Origin: Gammaproteobacteria bacterium
Lineage (GTDB): Bacteria > Pseudomonadota > Gammaproteobacteria > Steroidobacterales > Steroidobacteraceae
Length of the DNA: 64,000 nucleotides
Assembly (NCBI GenBank): GCA_025357915.1
Contig: JANYLH010000016.1
Span: 1 to 64,000, forward strand
Direction: 5' to 3'
Every line of letters starts with the position of its first letter. The stretch's first letter is position 1. The translations under genes were made by a program, and so were the position numbers. Positions 21,966 through 33,917 of the stretch are shown piece by piece. The notes below the pieces were generated by a model. The model was given only the letters and a program-made list of their open reading frames with translations. It was not told where the DNA came from and did no database searches.

Positions 21966-23405
21966 TCAGCGCTGCGTCACCCGCACGATCTGCATCGAAT
22001 TCGTCCCGCCCGACACGCCCGATTGCTCGCCCTTGGTCAGGATCACCAGGTCATCCACGTCGACCAGGCCCTGGCCCAGGAGTCGCTCGAAGATATCCTG
22101 GTAGATCTCCTGCGGGCGGCTCCCGGTGATGTCGAAGGGCACGGCGTAGACGCCGCGATAGAGCGTGACCCGCCGGCGCGTGACCTCGTGGCGCGTGAAG
22201 GCGTAGATCGGAATATCGGCGCGAATCCGGCTCATCCACAGCGGGGTGTGGCCCGACTCGGTCAGCGCGACGATGGCGCGCACCCGCATGTGATTGGCGG
22301 TGTACATCACCGCGCGCGAGATCGCCTCCTCGGTATTGGCAAACTCGTCCTCGACGCCGATCGTGCCGCGCGGCGCGCCAAGCTGGTATTTCTCGGCGCC
22401 GCGGATCACATCCGCCATGGCCTGCACGGCCTTGACCGGGTGCTTGCCGGCCGCGGTCTCGGCCGAGAGCATCACCGCATCGGTGCCGTCGAGCACCGCG
22501 TTGGCCACGTCGCTCACTTCGGCGCGCGTCGGCATCGGGTTCTGGATCATCGATTCCATCATCTGCGTGGCGGTGATGACCACGCGGTTGCGCGCCAGCG
22601 ACTGGCGGATAATTGTCTTCTGCAGACCGGTAAGCTCGGCGTAGCCCATCTCGACGCCCAGGTCGCCGCGCGCCACCATCACCGCGTCGGTGACCGCGAG
22701 GATGCCGGCGAGGTTGTCGAGCGCCTCGTGGCGTTCGATCTTCGCCACCACGCGCGCTTCGCCGCGCCACTTGCGCAGTTCGCTCTGCGCACGGCGGATG
22801 TCGTCGCCATCGCGCGCGAAGGACACGGCGAGGTAATCGATGCCGAGCTCGGCGGCGAGCTGCACGTCGGCGATGTCTTTCTCGGTCAATGCAGGCGCCG
22901 AGATGCCGCCGCCCTGGCGATTGACACCCTTGCGGTTCGACAACTCGCCGCCGACGCGCACCACGCAGTGGATGCGGCTCCCGGCTACGCGCTCGACGCC
23001 CAGAACGATCTGGCCGTCGGCAAGCAGGAGCGAGTCGCCGGCTCGTACGTCGTTCGGCAGGTTCTGGTAGGCGCAACCCACCTCGGTTTCGTTGCCGGCC
23101 GTGGCATCGAGCGCCGTATCGAGCGCGAAGGGCGCGCCCTCGGTGAGCTGGATGCTGCCCCTGGCGAAGCTTTCGATGCGGATCTTGGGTCCCGCCAGGT
23201 CGGCGAGAATACCGATGTTGCGGTCCGCTGCCCGCGCGGCGGCGCGCACCGTATCGACGCGCGTGCGCTGCGAGTCGCGCGTGCCGTGCGAGAAGTTGAT
23301 GCGCGCGACGTCGAGCCCGGCCGCGACCATGCCGGCGATAACCGCCGGATCATCGGTGGCGGGGCCCAGTGTGGCGACGATCTTGGTGCGGCGTCCGGTA
23401 TCCAT
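21966..23405 (-). CDS. pyk: pyruvate kinase
   Basis: The 479-residue glycolytic enzyme converts PEP and ADP to pyruvate and ATP. It has TKIVATLGPATDDP at the N-terminus, ARINFSHG, the active-site segment VARGDLGVEMG (E/D ligands for metal), VITATQMMESM with the conserved lysine-region neighbours, and a C-terminal regulatory domain. It is the last gene of a minus-strand tkt-gap-pgk-pyk cluster, 8 nt after pgk. fba, which often follows, is absent from this cluster. Confidence 0.97.
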   Translation of the reverse strand: MDTGRRTKIVATLGPATDDPAVIAGMVAAGLDVARINFSHGTRDSQRTRVDTVRAAARAADRNIGILADLAGPKIRIESFARGSIQLTEGAPFALDTALDATAGNETEVGCAYQNLPNDVRAGDSLLLADGQIVLGVERVAGSRIHCVVRVGGELSNRKGVNRQGGGISAPALTEKDIADVQLAAELGIDYLAVSFARDGDDIRRAQSELRKWRGEARVVAKIERHEALDNLAGILAVTDAVMVARGDLGVEMGYAELTGLQKTIIRQSLARNRVVITATQMMESMIQNPMPTRAEVSDVANAVLDGTDAVMLSAETAAGKHPVKAVQAMADVIRGAEKYQLGAPRGTIGVEDEFANTEEAISRAVMYTANHMRVRAIVALTESGHTPLWMSRIRADIPIYAFTRHEVTRRRVTLYRGVYAVPFDITGSRPQEIYQDIFERLLGQGLVDVDDLVILTKGEQSGVSGGTNSMQIVRVTQR

Positions 23406-23413
23406 GCCAGAGC

Positions 23414-24601
23414 TCAGCCCGCTGCCCGCGCCTGCAGCATCGCTACAGCCGGCAACGTCTTGCCTTCGACGAATTCCAGGAAGGCGCCGCCGCCCGTGGA
23501 AATATAGGAAATGCCGTCCTCGACGCCGTATTTCTCGATAGCCGCGAGCGTGTCGCCGCCGCCGGCCAGCGAATAGGCCGCGCTGCTGGCGATGGCGTCG
23601 GCGATCGCCTTGGTGCCCTCGCCAAACTGGTCAAATTCGAATACTCCGACGGGACCGTTCCATAAAATCGTGCCGGCATCCTTGAGCACCGCGCAAAAGC
23701 GCTCGGCGGTATCAGGGCCGATGTCGAGAATCATTTCCCCTGCGGTCACCTCGCCGACCGGACGCACGTCGGCGTGCGCCGTGGCGGCGAACTCACGCGC
23801 CACCACCACGTCGGTAGGCAGCGGAATTTCGGCACCGCGTTCGCGGGCGCGCGCCAGCAGGCGCCGCGCCATGTCGAGCATGTCGGTCTCGCACAGCGAC
23901 TTGCCGACCTGCACGCCGGTGGCCGCCAGGAAGGTGTTGGCGATACCGCCGCCGACAATCAGCTTGTCGACCTTTTCGAGCAGCGCTTCGAGCACCGTCA
24001 GTTTGGTCGACACCTTCGAGCCGGCCACGACCGCCACCAGCGGCCGCGCCGGCTTGAGCAACGCGCGCTCGAGCGCGTCGAGCTCGGCAACCAGCAGCGG
24101 GCCGGCGCAGGCGATGGGCGCAAAGCGGCCGACGCCGTGGGTGCTGGACTCGGCGCGGTGCGCGGTGCCGAAGGCGTCCATCACGTAGACGTCGGCGAGC
24201 GCGGCCATGCGGCGCGCGAGCGCCTCGTCGTCGGCTTTCTCGCCCTTGTTATAGCGCACGTTCTCACACAGCACCGCGGTGCCGGGCGCGCAGTCGACGC
24301 CGTCGAGCCAGTCCTTGACCAGCGGCACGGGCGAGCCGAGCAACTCGGACAGCCGCACCGCCACCGGAGCGAGCGACAGCTCGGGCTCGAACTGTCCTTC
24401 CTTGGGGCGTCCGAGGTGCGAGAGGATCAGCACGTGCGCCTGCTTATCGAGTGCCATGCGGATGGTCGGGAGCGCCGCGCGGATGCGCGCGTCGCTGGTG
24501 ACCTTGCCGTCCTTGATCGGCACGTTCAGGTCCTCGCGGATCAATACCCGCTTGCCGGCGAGGTCCAGGTCCGCCATCCGCAGGAGCGTGGGCATGCTCA
24601 A
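23414..24601 (-). CDS. pgk: phosphoglycerate kinase
   Basis: A 395-residue two-lobed kinase (1,3-bisphosphoglycerate + ADP to 3-phosphoglycerate + ATP). The N-terminus has [19 protein letters not shown] and SHLGRPKEG, and the C-lobe has the nucleotide-binding GNGPVGVFE-like segment (here [13 protein letters not shown]) and [13 protein letters not shown]. The shorter length compared with plant enzymes matches bacterial Pgk. It sits 10 nt after gap and 8 nt before pyk. Confidence 0.97.
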   Translation of the reverse strand: MSMPTLLRMADLDLAGKRVLIREDLNVPIKDGKVTSDARIRAALPTIRMALDKQAHVLILSHLGRPKEGQFEPELSLAPVAVRLSELLGSPVPLVKDWLDGVDCAPGTAVLCENVRYNKGEKADDEALARRMAALADVYVMDAFGTAHRAESSTHGVGRFAPIACAGPLLVAELDALERALLKPARPLVAVVAGSKVSTKLTVLEALLEKVDKLIVGGGIANTFLAATGVQVGKSLCETDMLDMARRLLARARERGAEIPLPTDVVVAREFAATAHADVRPVGEVTAGEMILDIGPDTAERFCAVLKDAGTILWNGPVGVFEFDQFGEGTKAIADAIASSAAYSLAGGGDTLAAIEKYGVEDGISYISTGGGAFLEFVEGKTLPAVAMLQARAAG

Positions 24602-24611
24602 GACCGCGCGT

Positions 24612-25628
24612 TCAAGCCGCGCGCGACCAGGCGAGCGTGGTATCGAGCATGCGGTTGGAGAACCCCCACTCGTTGTCGTACCAGGAACAGACCTTGATGA
24701 GGTTGCCCTCGATGACCTTGGTCATGGTCGCGTCATAGGTCGAGGAGGCCGGATCGTGGTTGTAGTCGACCGACACCAGCGGTGCCTCGGTATAGGCGAG
24801 GATGCCCTTGAGCGGGCCGCTCGCCGCGGCCGCCTTCACCAGCCTGTTGATCTCATCGATGGTGGTCGCACGCTTGGGCGTGAAGGTCAGGTCCACGAGC
24901 GAGACATTGATGGTCGGCACGCGGATCGCGAAACCGTCGAACTTGCCCTTGAGCTCGGGCAGCACGAGGCCTACGGCCGCGGCGGCACCGGTCTTGGTCG
25001 GGATCATCGACATGGTGGCCGAACGCGCGCGGCGGATGTCCTCGTGGTACACGTCCGTGAGGCGCTGGTCGTTGGTGTAGGCGTGAATCGTGGTCATCAG
25101 GCCGCTCTCGATGCCGATGCCGTCGTTCAGCACCTTGGCGAGCGGCGCCAGGCAGTTGGTGGTGCAGGAGGCGTTCGAGATCACGGTGTGCGTGGACTTC
25201 AGCACGTTGTGGTTCACGCCGTAGACGACCGTGGCATCGACGTCCTTGCCGCCCGGCGCCGAGATCACCACCTTCTTCGCTCCTCCCGCCAGGTGCTTGC
25301 CGCAATCGGCCTTGCTGGTAAAGAACCCGGTGCACTCGAGCACGAACTCGGCGCCGAGCGCGCCCCAGGGAATCTGCGCCGGATCGCGGTGCGCGCTGAC
25401 CTTGATGCGATCGCCGTTGACGATCATGGAGTCGCCCTCGACACTCACCTGGCCCGGGAACTTGCCGTGCGCGGTGTCGTAGCGGGTGAGGTGCGCATTG
25501 GCCTGCGCGTCACACAGATCGTTGATGCCCACGATCTGGATTTCCTGCTGGCGGCCGCTCTCATAGAGCGCGCGCAGGATGTTGCGGCCGATGCGGCCGT
25601 ACCCGTTGATGCCCACCTTCACTGCCAT
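24612..25628 (-). CDS. gap: glyceraldehyde-3-phosphate dehydrogenase, type I
   Basis: A 338-residue NAD-dependent enzyme. The N-terminal Rossmann motif is [18 protein letters not shown], and the active-site Cys is in [14 protein letters not shown]. The second catalytic segment (His in [10 protein letters not shown]) and the C-terminal [12 protein letters not shown] are present. The ATG at 25628 has GGAG upstream; an upstream in-frame start at 25679 is not used. It is the second gene of tkt-gap-pgk-pyk, 52 nt downstream of tkt. Confidence 0.97.
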   Translation of the reverse strand: MAVKVGINGYGRIGRNILRALYESGRQQEIQIVGINDLCDAQANAHLTRYDTAHGKFPGQVSVEGDSMIVNGDRIKVSAHRDPAQIPWGALGAEFVLECTGFFTSKADCGKHLAGGAKKVVISAPGGKDVDATVVYGVNHNVLKSTHTVISNASCTTNCLAPLAKVLNDGIGIESGLMTTIHAYTNDQRLTDVYHEDIRRARSATMSMIPTKTGAAAAVGLVLPELKGKFDGFAIRVPTINVSLVDLTFTPKRATTIDEINRLVKAAAASGPLKGILAYTEAPLVSVDYNHDPASSTYDATMTKVIEGNLIKVCSWYDNEWGFSNRMLDTTLAWSRAA

Positions 25629-25680
25629 TGACGACTCCTTGGAAAAACCACTGTGCGTGCCGCGCCAGCGCGGCGGCAAT

Positions 25681-27669
25681 TTACAATTCTAGTACGACCC
25701 GCAGCACATTGTCGGCGCCCAGGCCAAATTTCCGGTACAGCTCGGGCGCCTTGCCCGAGGCGCCGAACTCGTCGATGCCCAGAACGCGCCCCGCCGTGCC
25801 GACATAGCGCCACCACAGGCCCGTGGCACCCGCCTCGATCGCCAGCCGACGAGTCACCGCGGCGGGCAGGACCGATTCCTTCCAGGCCGCGTCCTGCGCG
25901 TCGAAAACCGCCGTGCAGGGCATCGAAACGAGCCGCACGCGCCGTCCCTGGGCCTGCGCCGCCTTGATTGCATCGAAGGCCAGCGACACTTCCGAGCCGG
26001 TGGCGATGACGATGGCTTCCGGCGCGTCCTGGCAGTCGAGCAGCACGTAGCCGCCGCGAGCCATGTGCTCCGGCGCAGCCGTGGCGGCCACCTGCGGCAG
26101 GCCCTGGCGCGTCAGCACCAGGCACCCCGGCCCGTCGGTGCGCTCGATGACGGCCGCCCAGGCGACGGCGGTTTCGAGCGCATCGGCCGGGCGCCACACG
26201 TGCAGGTGCGGCATCAGCCGCAGGCTCGAGACGTGTTCGATGGGCTGGTGCGTCGGACCGTCTTCCCCGAGCCCGATCGAATCGTGCGTGTAGACCAGGA
26301 TCACGCGCTGCCGCATGAGCGCGGCCATGCGCACCGCGTTGCGCGCGTAGTCCGAGAATGTGAGAAAGGTGCCGCCGAAGGGAATGAAGCCGCCATGGAG
26401 CGCGAGGCCGTTCATGATCGCGGTCATGCCGAATTCGCGCACGCCGTAATAGAGGTAGCTGCCCGAAGCGTCGGCATGCGTGATCGCGCGCGCGCCCTTG
26501 CGCAGCGTATTGTTTGAACCGGTGAGATCGGCGGAGCCGCCGAGCAGTTCCGGGAGCCCATCGCCGATCGCGTTGAGCGCGTTCTGCGAAGACACGCGCG
26601 TCGCCTGCGCGCCACTCGTTGCCGCCGCCGCAGCGTACAACTGCGCGCGCGCGCCCGGCCATTGCGCCGGCAACTCGCCCTGCATGCGCCGCACGAATTC
26701 GCTGGCCAGCTGCGGGTGAGCCGCCTGGTAGCGCGCGAACAGCTCCTGCCAGGCTTGCTCCGCCGCGCGGCCGCGCGCCTGGCCGTCCCACGCGGCCCGC
26801 AGCTGCGGCGGCACCACGAACGGCGGTTCGCTCCAGTTGAGCAGTTTTCGCACCGCCGCGATTTCCTCGGCACCCAGTGGCTCGCCGTGCGCCTTGGCGG
26901 TGCCGCCGCGCGTCGGCGCCGGGTAGCCGATCACCGTCCGGCAGCAGATCAACGCGGGACGTGCAGCATCGGCCTGTGCCGCCTGGATGGCCGCGGCCAC
27001 GGCGTCGCCGTCCTGGCCATCCACCTCGCGGATTACCTGCCAGCCGTAGGCCTCGAAGCGCTTCGCGGTGTCATCCGCGAACCAGCCCGCGACCTTGCCG
27101 TCGATGGAAATGCCATTTTCGTCGTACAGGCAGATGAGCTTGCCCAGGCCCAGCGTGCCGGCGAGCGAGGCCACTTCGTGAGAGATGCCCTCCATCAGGC
27201 AACCGTCGCCCACAAACACCCAGGTGTGGTGATCGACGATGTCGAAGCCGGGCTGGTTGAACTGCGCCGCGAGCACTTTTTCGGCCAGCGCAAAGCCCAC
27301 GGCGTTCGCCAGTCCCTGCCCCAGCGGTCCCGTGGTGGTCTCGATGCCCAGGGCGAGATCGTGCTCGGGGTGGCCGGCGGTGCGGCTCCCGAGCTGGCGA
27401 AAGTTGCGCAGTTCGTCCATCGACACCGGGTAGCCCGTGAGGTGCAGGAGCGAGTACAGCAGCATCGAGGCGTGCCCGTTCGAGAGCACGAATCGATCGC
27501 GGTTCCACCAGCGCGGATTCGCCGGGTTGTGCTTGAGAGAGCCGCGCCACAGGGCCTCGGCCATGTCCGCCATGCCCATCGGCGCGCCCGGGTGGCCGGA
27601 GTTGGCCTGTTGGACGGCGTCCATGGACAGTACGCGAATGACGTTGGCTAGCTCGCGGCGTGTGGGCAT
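25681..27669 (-). CDS. tkt: transketolase
   Basis: The 662-residue thiamine-diphosphate enzyme of the pentose phosphate and Calvin-type pathways moves two-carbon units between sugar phosphates. The N-terminal segment [20 protein letters not shown], the TPP-binding [12 protein letters not shown]...N region, and the Pyr-domain segment DLTGSNNT are standard for the family. It is the promoter-proximal gene of tkt-gap-pgk-pyk and divergent from metK. All key motifs are intact. Confidence 0.97.
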   Translation of the reverse strand: MPTRRELANVIRVLSMDAVQQANSGHPGAPMGMADMAEALWRGSLKHNPANPRWWNRDRFVLSNGHASMLLYSLLHLTGYPVSMDELRNFRQLGSRTAGHPEHDLALGIETTTGPLGQGLANAVGFALAEKVLAAQFNQPGFDIVDHHTWVFVGDGCLMEGISHEVASLAGTLGLGKLICLYDENGISIDGKVAGWFADDTAKRFEAYGWQVIREVDGQDGDAVAAAIQAAQADAARPALICCRTVIGYPAPTRGGTAKAHGEPLGAEEIAAVRKLLNWSEPPFVVPPQLRAAWDGQARGRAAEQAWQELFARYQAAHPQLASEFVRRMQGELPAQWPGARAQLYAAAAATSGAQATRVSSQNALNAIGDGLPELLGGSADLTGSNNTLRKGARAITHADASGSYLYYGVREFGMTAIMNGLALHGGFIPFGGTFLTFSDYARNAVRMAALMRQRVILVYTHDSIGLGEDGPTHQPIEHVSSLRLMPHLHVWRPADALETAVAWAAVIERTDGPGCLVLTRQGLPQVAATAAPEHMARGGYVLLDCQDAPEAIVIATGSEVSLAFDAIKAAQAQGRRVRLVSMPCTAVFDAQDAAWKESVLPAAVTRRLAIEAGATGLWWRYVGTAGRVLGIDEFGASGKAPELYRKFGLGADNVLRVVLEL

Positions 27670-27749
27670 GGGTGTCTCGTGAACTCAAGGCGGCGCGGCC
27701 AGAGGGGCGCGCATTGTCTACCAGGGGATTTCCCCCGGCAACCACACGT

Positions 27750-27755
27750 TATACT
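27750..27755 (+). promoter_or_regulatory. candidate -10 box for metK
   Basis: TATACT lies about 36 nt upstream of the metK ATG in the 121-nt gap to tkt. The -35 is weak. A small hairpin GGGGA-TT-TCCCC lies just upstream, near 27724-27735. No known SAM-riboswitch pattern was recognised. Confidence 0.3.
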
Positions 27756-27790
27756 GCGCGCTCGCTTACCCCCCTGTTTCAGGATCCCGC

Positions 27791-28984
<1,194 letters not shown>

Positions 28985-29310
28985 GCGCCCGGTTCGCGTC
29001 TCTCTAATCGTTTTTTGCCCCGTCCCTGGTGCTAGCGCCGGCGCAACGGCGATGGCGCCGTCATTGAACATTGTTCGAAGCTTGATTGAGGCTTTACCCC
29101 TGCTTCATATAGGGTTGTACCAATTGCCTGCCGGAATCCCCTGCAGGCCCTGGCCGAGCGACGGCAACTGGGCAGCGCGGGTTTCGCCAGCGGCGCACAC
29201 GCCCAGCGCCACCAGGACGCCCGGCGCCAGGACATCGATAGCGCGGACTCGTACCACCGCGCGACGCTACCTGAAACCAGCGGCAGGTGTCGAATTCAGA
29301 CCTGGTTCAG
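28985..29310 (+). other. intergenic region after metK with no recognised gene
   Basis: This 326-nt stretch follows metK and precedes the ahcY promoter and riboswitch. No open frame here has a family match or a plausible ribosome-binding site. A short run of six Ts follows metK near 29010 but has no convincing stem. Low-complexity GGCGCC-type inverted repeats occur near 29035-29060. I see nothing firm in it. Confidence 0.5.
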
Positions 29311-29318
29311 GCTATAAT
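29290..29318 (+). promoter_or_regulatory. probable promoter of ahcY
   Basis: A perfect TATAAT at 29313-29318 with TCGAAT 17 nt upstream (29290-29295). It lies about 33 nt before the SAH riboswitch, so the switch would sit at the transcript's 5' end. Confidence 0.6.
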
Positions 29319-29350
29319 CGCCGCTCGACGTACGGGCCTGCCCGCACGCC

Positions 29351-29430
29351 GGTGCATCGAGGAGCGTTGCGACAGGGTAAGCCCCTGCCAGGCTTGGTGC
29401 ATCGTGGCTAAGGAGCCAACGGCGCTCACT
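29351..29430 (+). promoter_or_regulatory. SAH riboswitch (S-adenosylhomocysteine-sensing leader)
   Basis: The stretch has the SAH riboswitch core in order: GAGGAGCGTTGCGAC (29359-29373), GCCAGGCTTGG about 13 nt later, and the pseudoknot strand CAACGGCGCTC (29418-29428). The last pairs with GAGCGTTG of the 5' arm. This class occurs before ahcY in Proteobacteria and turns on expression when SAH rises. It sits between the promoter and the ahcY ribosome-binding site, about 35 nt before the ATG. Assigned from memory of the consensus; a covariance-model run would settle it. Confidence 0.92.
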
Positions 29431-29464
29431 ACCTGTTTATACAGAAACAATAGTAGGAGACGCC

Positions 29465-30901
<1,437 letters not shown>

Positions 30902-31067
30902 CGCATTGCTGCCGCACTGCCGCGGAACGGCGACAGTCGTTGCGGGGACTGTTTAACATCTGCGGAAAGGAGCCTCCGGAACTGTGGAGCGCGTCGATAG
31001 TCCAGACACATATGGGCACGGCAGAAGTTGATGCAGGTCACCGGGCGTGCGGCGCGCGGGCGGTAAT

Positions 31068-31871
31068 ATGGCGCGCATGAAGACCGACATCCGCTTGCTG
31101 CAGATTTCCGACCCGCACCTGTTCGGGCGGTCCGAGGGCGCGTTGCGCGGCGTGGTGACGCGCGATTCGCTCCAGGCCGTGCTGCGCCATGCGCGCGCTC
31201 ACCACTGGGATGCCGAAGCGCTGCTACTGACCGGCGACCTCGTGAATGATGACGCCAGCGGCTATGCCACCGTGCGCGAGCTGTTCGGAAACCTGGGCAA
31301 GCCGCTGTGGTGCCTGCCCGGCAACCACGACGACGGCGCAGCCATGCGGCGCGAACTCGGCGCGGCGCCCTTCGAGGTCGGCGGCTTCCACGACCTTGGC
31401 GCCTGGCGCGTGATCCTGCTCGACAGCTGCGTGAGCGGCCAGGCCCACGGGCGCCTGGGCGTCGGCGAGCTCTCGCGCCTGGAGGCGGCGCTGGCGGGCG
31501 CCGGCGAGCGCCATGTCCTCATTGGCCTGCATCACCACCCGGTGCGCATGTCGAGCCGCTGGATCGATTCGGTCGGACTGCAGAACCCCGAGGATTTCTT
31601 CGCGATCACCGATCGTTACCCCCAGGTGCGCGTCATGCTCTGGGGACACGTGCACCAGGCCTTCGATTCGCGGCGTAAGGGCGTGCGGCTGCTGGCGGTG
31701 CCTTCGACCTGCGCGCAGTTCCTGCCGCATTCAGACCAGTTCGCCATCGATCCGAGTCCGCCGGGTTACCGGCGCCTTACGCTCCACAGTGACGGCACGA
31801 TCGACACGGAAGTGCTGCGCGTCGAGATGCATGCGGCCGCGCACACGGCGCAGCGCGTCGCCGGCGCTTAG
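31068..31871 (+). CDS. cpdA: metallophosphoesterase, 3',5'-cyclic-AMP phosphodiesterase CpdA-like
   Basis: A 267-residue calcineurin-like phosphoesterase. The five metal-binding motifs are present: LLQISDPHLF (D-x-H), TGDLVNDD (GD), LPGNHDD (GNH), GLHHHPV (H) and LWGHVHQ (GHVH). The whole-length likeness is to CpdA, which hydrolyses cAMP; the substrate is inferred. Starts at ATG 31068 or 31077 cannot be told apart from a clear ribosome-binding site. The next gene converges, leaving an 8-nt gap. Confidence 0.85.
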   Translation: MARMKTDIRLLQISDPHLFGRSEGALRGVVTRDSLQAVLRHARAHHWDAEALLLTGDLVNDDASGYATVRELFGNLGKPLWCLPGNHDDGAAMRRELGAAPFEVGGFHDLGAWRVILLDSCVSGQAHGRLGVGELSRLEAALAGAGERHVLIGLHHHPVRMSSRWIDSVGLQNPEDFFAITDRYPQVRVMLWGHVHQAFDSRRKGVRLLAVPSTCAQFLPHSDQFAIDPSPPGYRRLTLHSDGTIDTEVLRVEMHAAAHTAQRVAGA

Positions 31872-31878
31872 GGCCTGC

Positions 31879-32484
31879 TCACGCCTGTTCCTCGCCTTCG
31901 GGCGGCACTTCGATCAAGGGCGCCAGGGCGCGCATCCGCTCCTGCGCATCGTCAAGTTCCAGCAGTTCCTGTTGCGCGCTGCGCTCGAGCGGCAGGAACT
32001 CCGCCAAGCGATTCGACACCCAGCCGGCGTCATCAAAATCGGTTTCCAGGTGCCGCGCCGTGTCGCCCAGCTCCTGCAACACGCGGCGCAGGACGCGCGC
32101 CAGCGGCCGATGCTCCGGCGCCAGCGCGCTCGGCGGCGACTCCGGAAGCCATTCCACGGCAGCGACGTGCAAGCCGTCGGCTTGCAGGCGGCGGCTTACG
32201 AGGCGGAAGCGCCGTGCGCCGCGGCACATGAGCCCCAGCAGCCCGTCGGGCAGCGCGTTGAAGTCGACGATGCGTGCGCTGGTGCCGACGCGCGCCAGTC
32301 CGGGGACCGGACCGGTCTGGGCGCTGCCCGGACCCGTGATCAGCAGCACGCCAAAGTCATTGCCCTCGCGCATGCAACGGCCAACCATGTCGACGTAGCG
32401 CGTTTCGAAGATGCGCAACGGCAGCAGGCCGCCGGGAAACAGCACCGTGCGCAGCGGAAACAGCGGCACTTCAGCCATCGGCAC
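31879..32484 (-). CDS. LON N-terminal (substrate-binding) domain protein
   Basis: The 201-residue protein is a stand-alone LON_substr_bdg domain, similar to the N-domain of Lon protease (PLFPLRTVLFPGGLLPLRIFETRY, RIVDFNALPDG, GARRFRL). It lacks the AAA+ and protease parts. Its role is not established; such proteins are common in Proteobacteria and may bind partly unfolded proteins. It overlaps mpl by 14 nt and probably shares its transcript. Confidence 0.9.
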   Translation of the reverse strand: MPMAEVPLFPLRTVLFPGGLLPLRIFETRYVDMVGRCMREGNDFGVLLITGPGSAQTGPVPGLARVGTSARIVDFNALPDGLLGLMCRGARRFRLVSRRLQADGLHVAAVEWLPESPPSALAPEHRPLARVLRRVLQELGDTARHLETDFDDAGWVSNRLAEFLPLERSAQQELLELDDAQERMRALAPLIEVPPEGEEQA

Positions 32485-33865
32485 CGCGTGCGGCCAGCGC
32501 CTTGAGTAGTCGCTCGTGCAGGCCGCCGAAGCCGCCGTTGCTCATCAACAGGGCATGGTCGCCCGCATGCAGGTCGCCCACCAGTCCTGCCAGAAGCGAG
32601 TCGAACTCGTGGGCAACGTGTGCACGGCCGCCGAGCGGGCGCAGCGCGCCCGCGGCGTCCCAGCCCAGATCGGCGGGCGCGTGGAGCCAGACGCTGTCCG
32701 CGCCACCCAGCGACTCGGCCAGGGTGTCGCGATGCACGCCGGCACGCATCGTGTTTGAACGCGGCTCGAGTACCGCGACGATGCGCTCGCGCCCAACCCG
32801 GCGGCGGAGCCCTTCGAGCGTGGTGGCGATCGCGGTCGGGTGATGCGCGAAATCGTCATAGACGCTGACGCCGTCGGCCACGCCGCGCAGCTCCATGCGC
32901 CGGCGCACGCCCGCGAACGACGCCAAGGCCAGGCACGCTCGCTCCGGCGGCACGCCGGCGTGGCGCGCGGCGCCGATGGCGGCGAGCGCGTTGTCGACGT
33001 TGTGCAAGCCGATGAGCGGCCAGCGTACCGCGCCGCAGTCAACACCGCCGAAGCGCACGGAAAACTCCGAGCCGTCGCTCCCCGGCGCCAATGCGGCCGA
33101 CCAACCCGTGGCGGCACCCGGCGTCGTAGCGCTGTCGCGCCCGAAGCGTTCCACGCCGCTCCAGCAGCCCATGGCGAGCACCCGCGCCAGATTGGCGTCG
33201 CCGCCGTTGACGAGGATGAGTCCACCCGCCGGAACCGTGCGCACCAGGTGATGGAACTGGCGCTCGATGGCGGCGAGGTCCGGGTAGATGTCGGCGTGGT
33301 CGAATTCCAGGTTGTTCAGCACCAGCGTGCGCGGCCGGTAATGCACGAACTTGGCGCGCTTGTCGAAGAAGGCCGTGTCGTATTCATCGGCTTCGATGAC
33401 GAAGAACGGCAGTTCGCCGAGCCGCGCACTGAGCTCGAAATTGCCAGGAATGCCGCCGATCAGGAACCCGGGCGAGAGCCCGGCGTCCTCGAGGATCCAG
33501 GCCAGCATTGCCGCGGTCGTGGTCTTGCCATGCGTGCCCGCGACCGCGAGCACCCAGCGGTCGGCCAGCACCTCGCGCGCCAGCCACTCGGGCCCGGAGA
33601 CATAGGCAATGTTCTGCTCCAGCACGGCTTCAACCGCCGGCATGCCGCGTGAGCAGACGTTGCCCACCACGACAACGTCCGGGCGCGGCTCGAGCTGCTG
33701 CGCGCCATACCCTTCGGTGAGGCCGATGCCCAGCGCAGCCAGCTGCGTGCTCATCGGTGGATAGACGTTGCGGTCAGAGCCCGTTACCTCGTGGCCCGCG
33801 GCGCGCGCGATCGCCGCCACGCCACCCATGAAAGTTCCGCAGATGCCGAGTATGTGTACGTGCAT
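32471..33865 (-). CDS. mpl: UDP-N-acetylmuramate:L-alanyl-gamma-D-glutamyl-meso-diaminopimelate ligase
   Basis: The 464-residue Mur-ligase-family enzyme attaches recycled murein tripeptide to UDP-MurNAc. The N-terminal domain begins HVHILGICGTFMGGVAAIARAAG, as in Mpl and not MurC. The ATP motif is AVAGTHGKTTTAAML, with the ligase segment DEYDTAFFDKRAKFVHY and YDDFAHHPTAI. ATG 33865 is chosen because it gives the family N-terminus; an upstream start at 33907 would overlap rnd. It works in peptidoglycan recycling, complementing murA in the window. Confidence 0.96.
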   Translation of the reverse strand: MHVHILGICGTFMGGVAAIARAAGHEVTGSDRNVYPPMSTQLAALGIGLTEGYGAQQLEPRPDVVVVGNVCSRGMPAVEAVLEQNIAYVSGPEWLAREVLADRWVLAVAGTHGKTTTAAMLAWILEDAGLSPGFLIGGIPGNFELSARLGELPFFVIEADEYDTAFFDKRAKFVHYRPRTLVLNNLEFDHADIYPDLAAIERQFHHLVRTVPAGGLILVNGGDANLARVLAMGCWSGVERFGRDSATTPGAATGWSAALAPGSDGSEFSVRFGGVDCGAVRWPLIGLHNVDNALAAIGAARHAGVPPERACLALASFAGVRRRMELRGVADGVSVYDDFAHHPTAIATTLEGLRRRVGRERIVAVLEPRSNTMRAGVHRDTLAESLGGADSVWLHAPADLGWDAAGALRPLGGRAHVAHEFDSLLAGLVGDLHAGDHALLMSNGGFGGLHERLLKALAARGADG

Positions 33866-33917
33866 AATCACGCCGATTGTACACGCGGGCGCCCGGGCGC
33901 CCGCCATCCCGGTCCCG

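Noticed and set aside
27670-27790. SAM riboswitch before metK
   Set aside because: Only a small GGGGA/TCCCC hairpin is visible; no SAM-I, SAM-II or similar core was recognised.
29032-29235. A 67-codon minus-strand frame between metK and ahcY
   Set aside because: No ribosome-binding site, domain or conservation signal; arginine/serine-rich composition typical of shadows.
33768-33917. Longer start for ribonuclease D at 33768
   Set aside because: It would overlap the mpl N-terminus and adds 50 residues with no family match; ATG 33918 fits RNase D.
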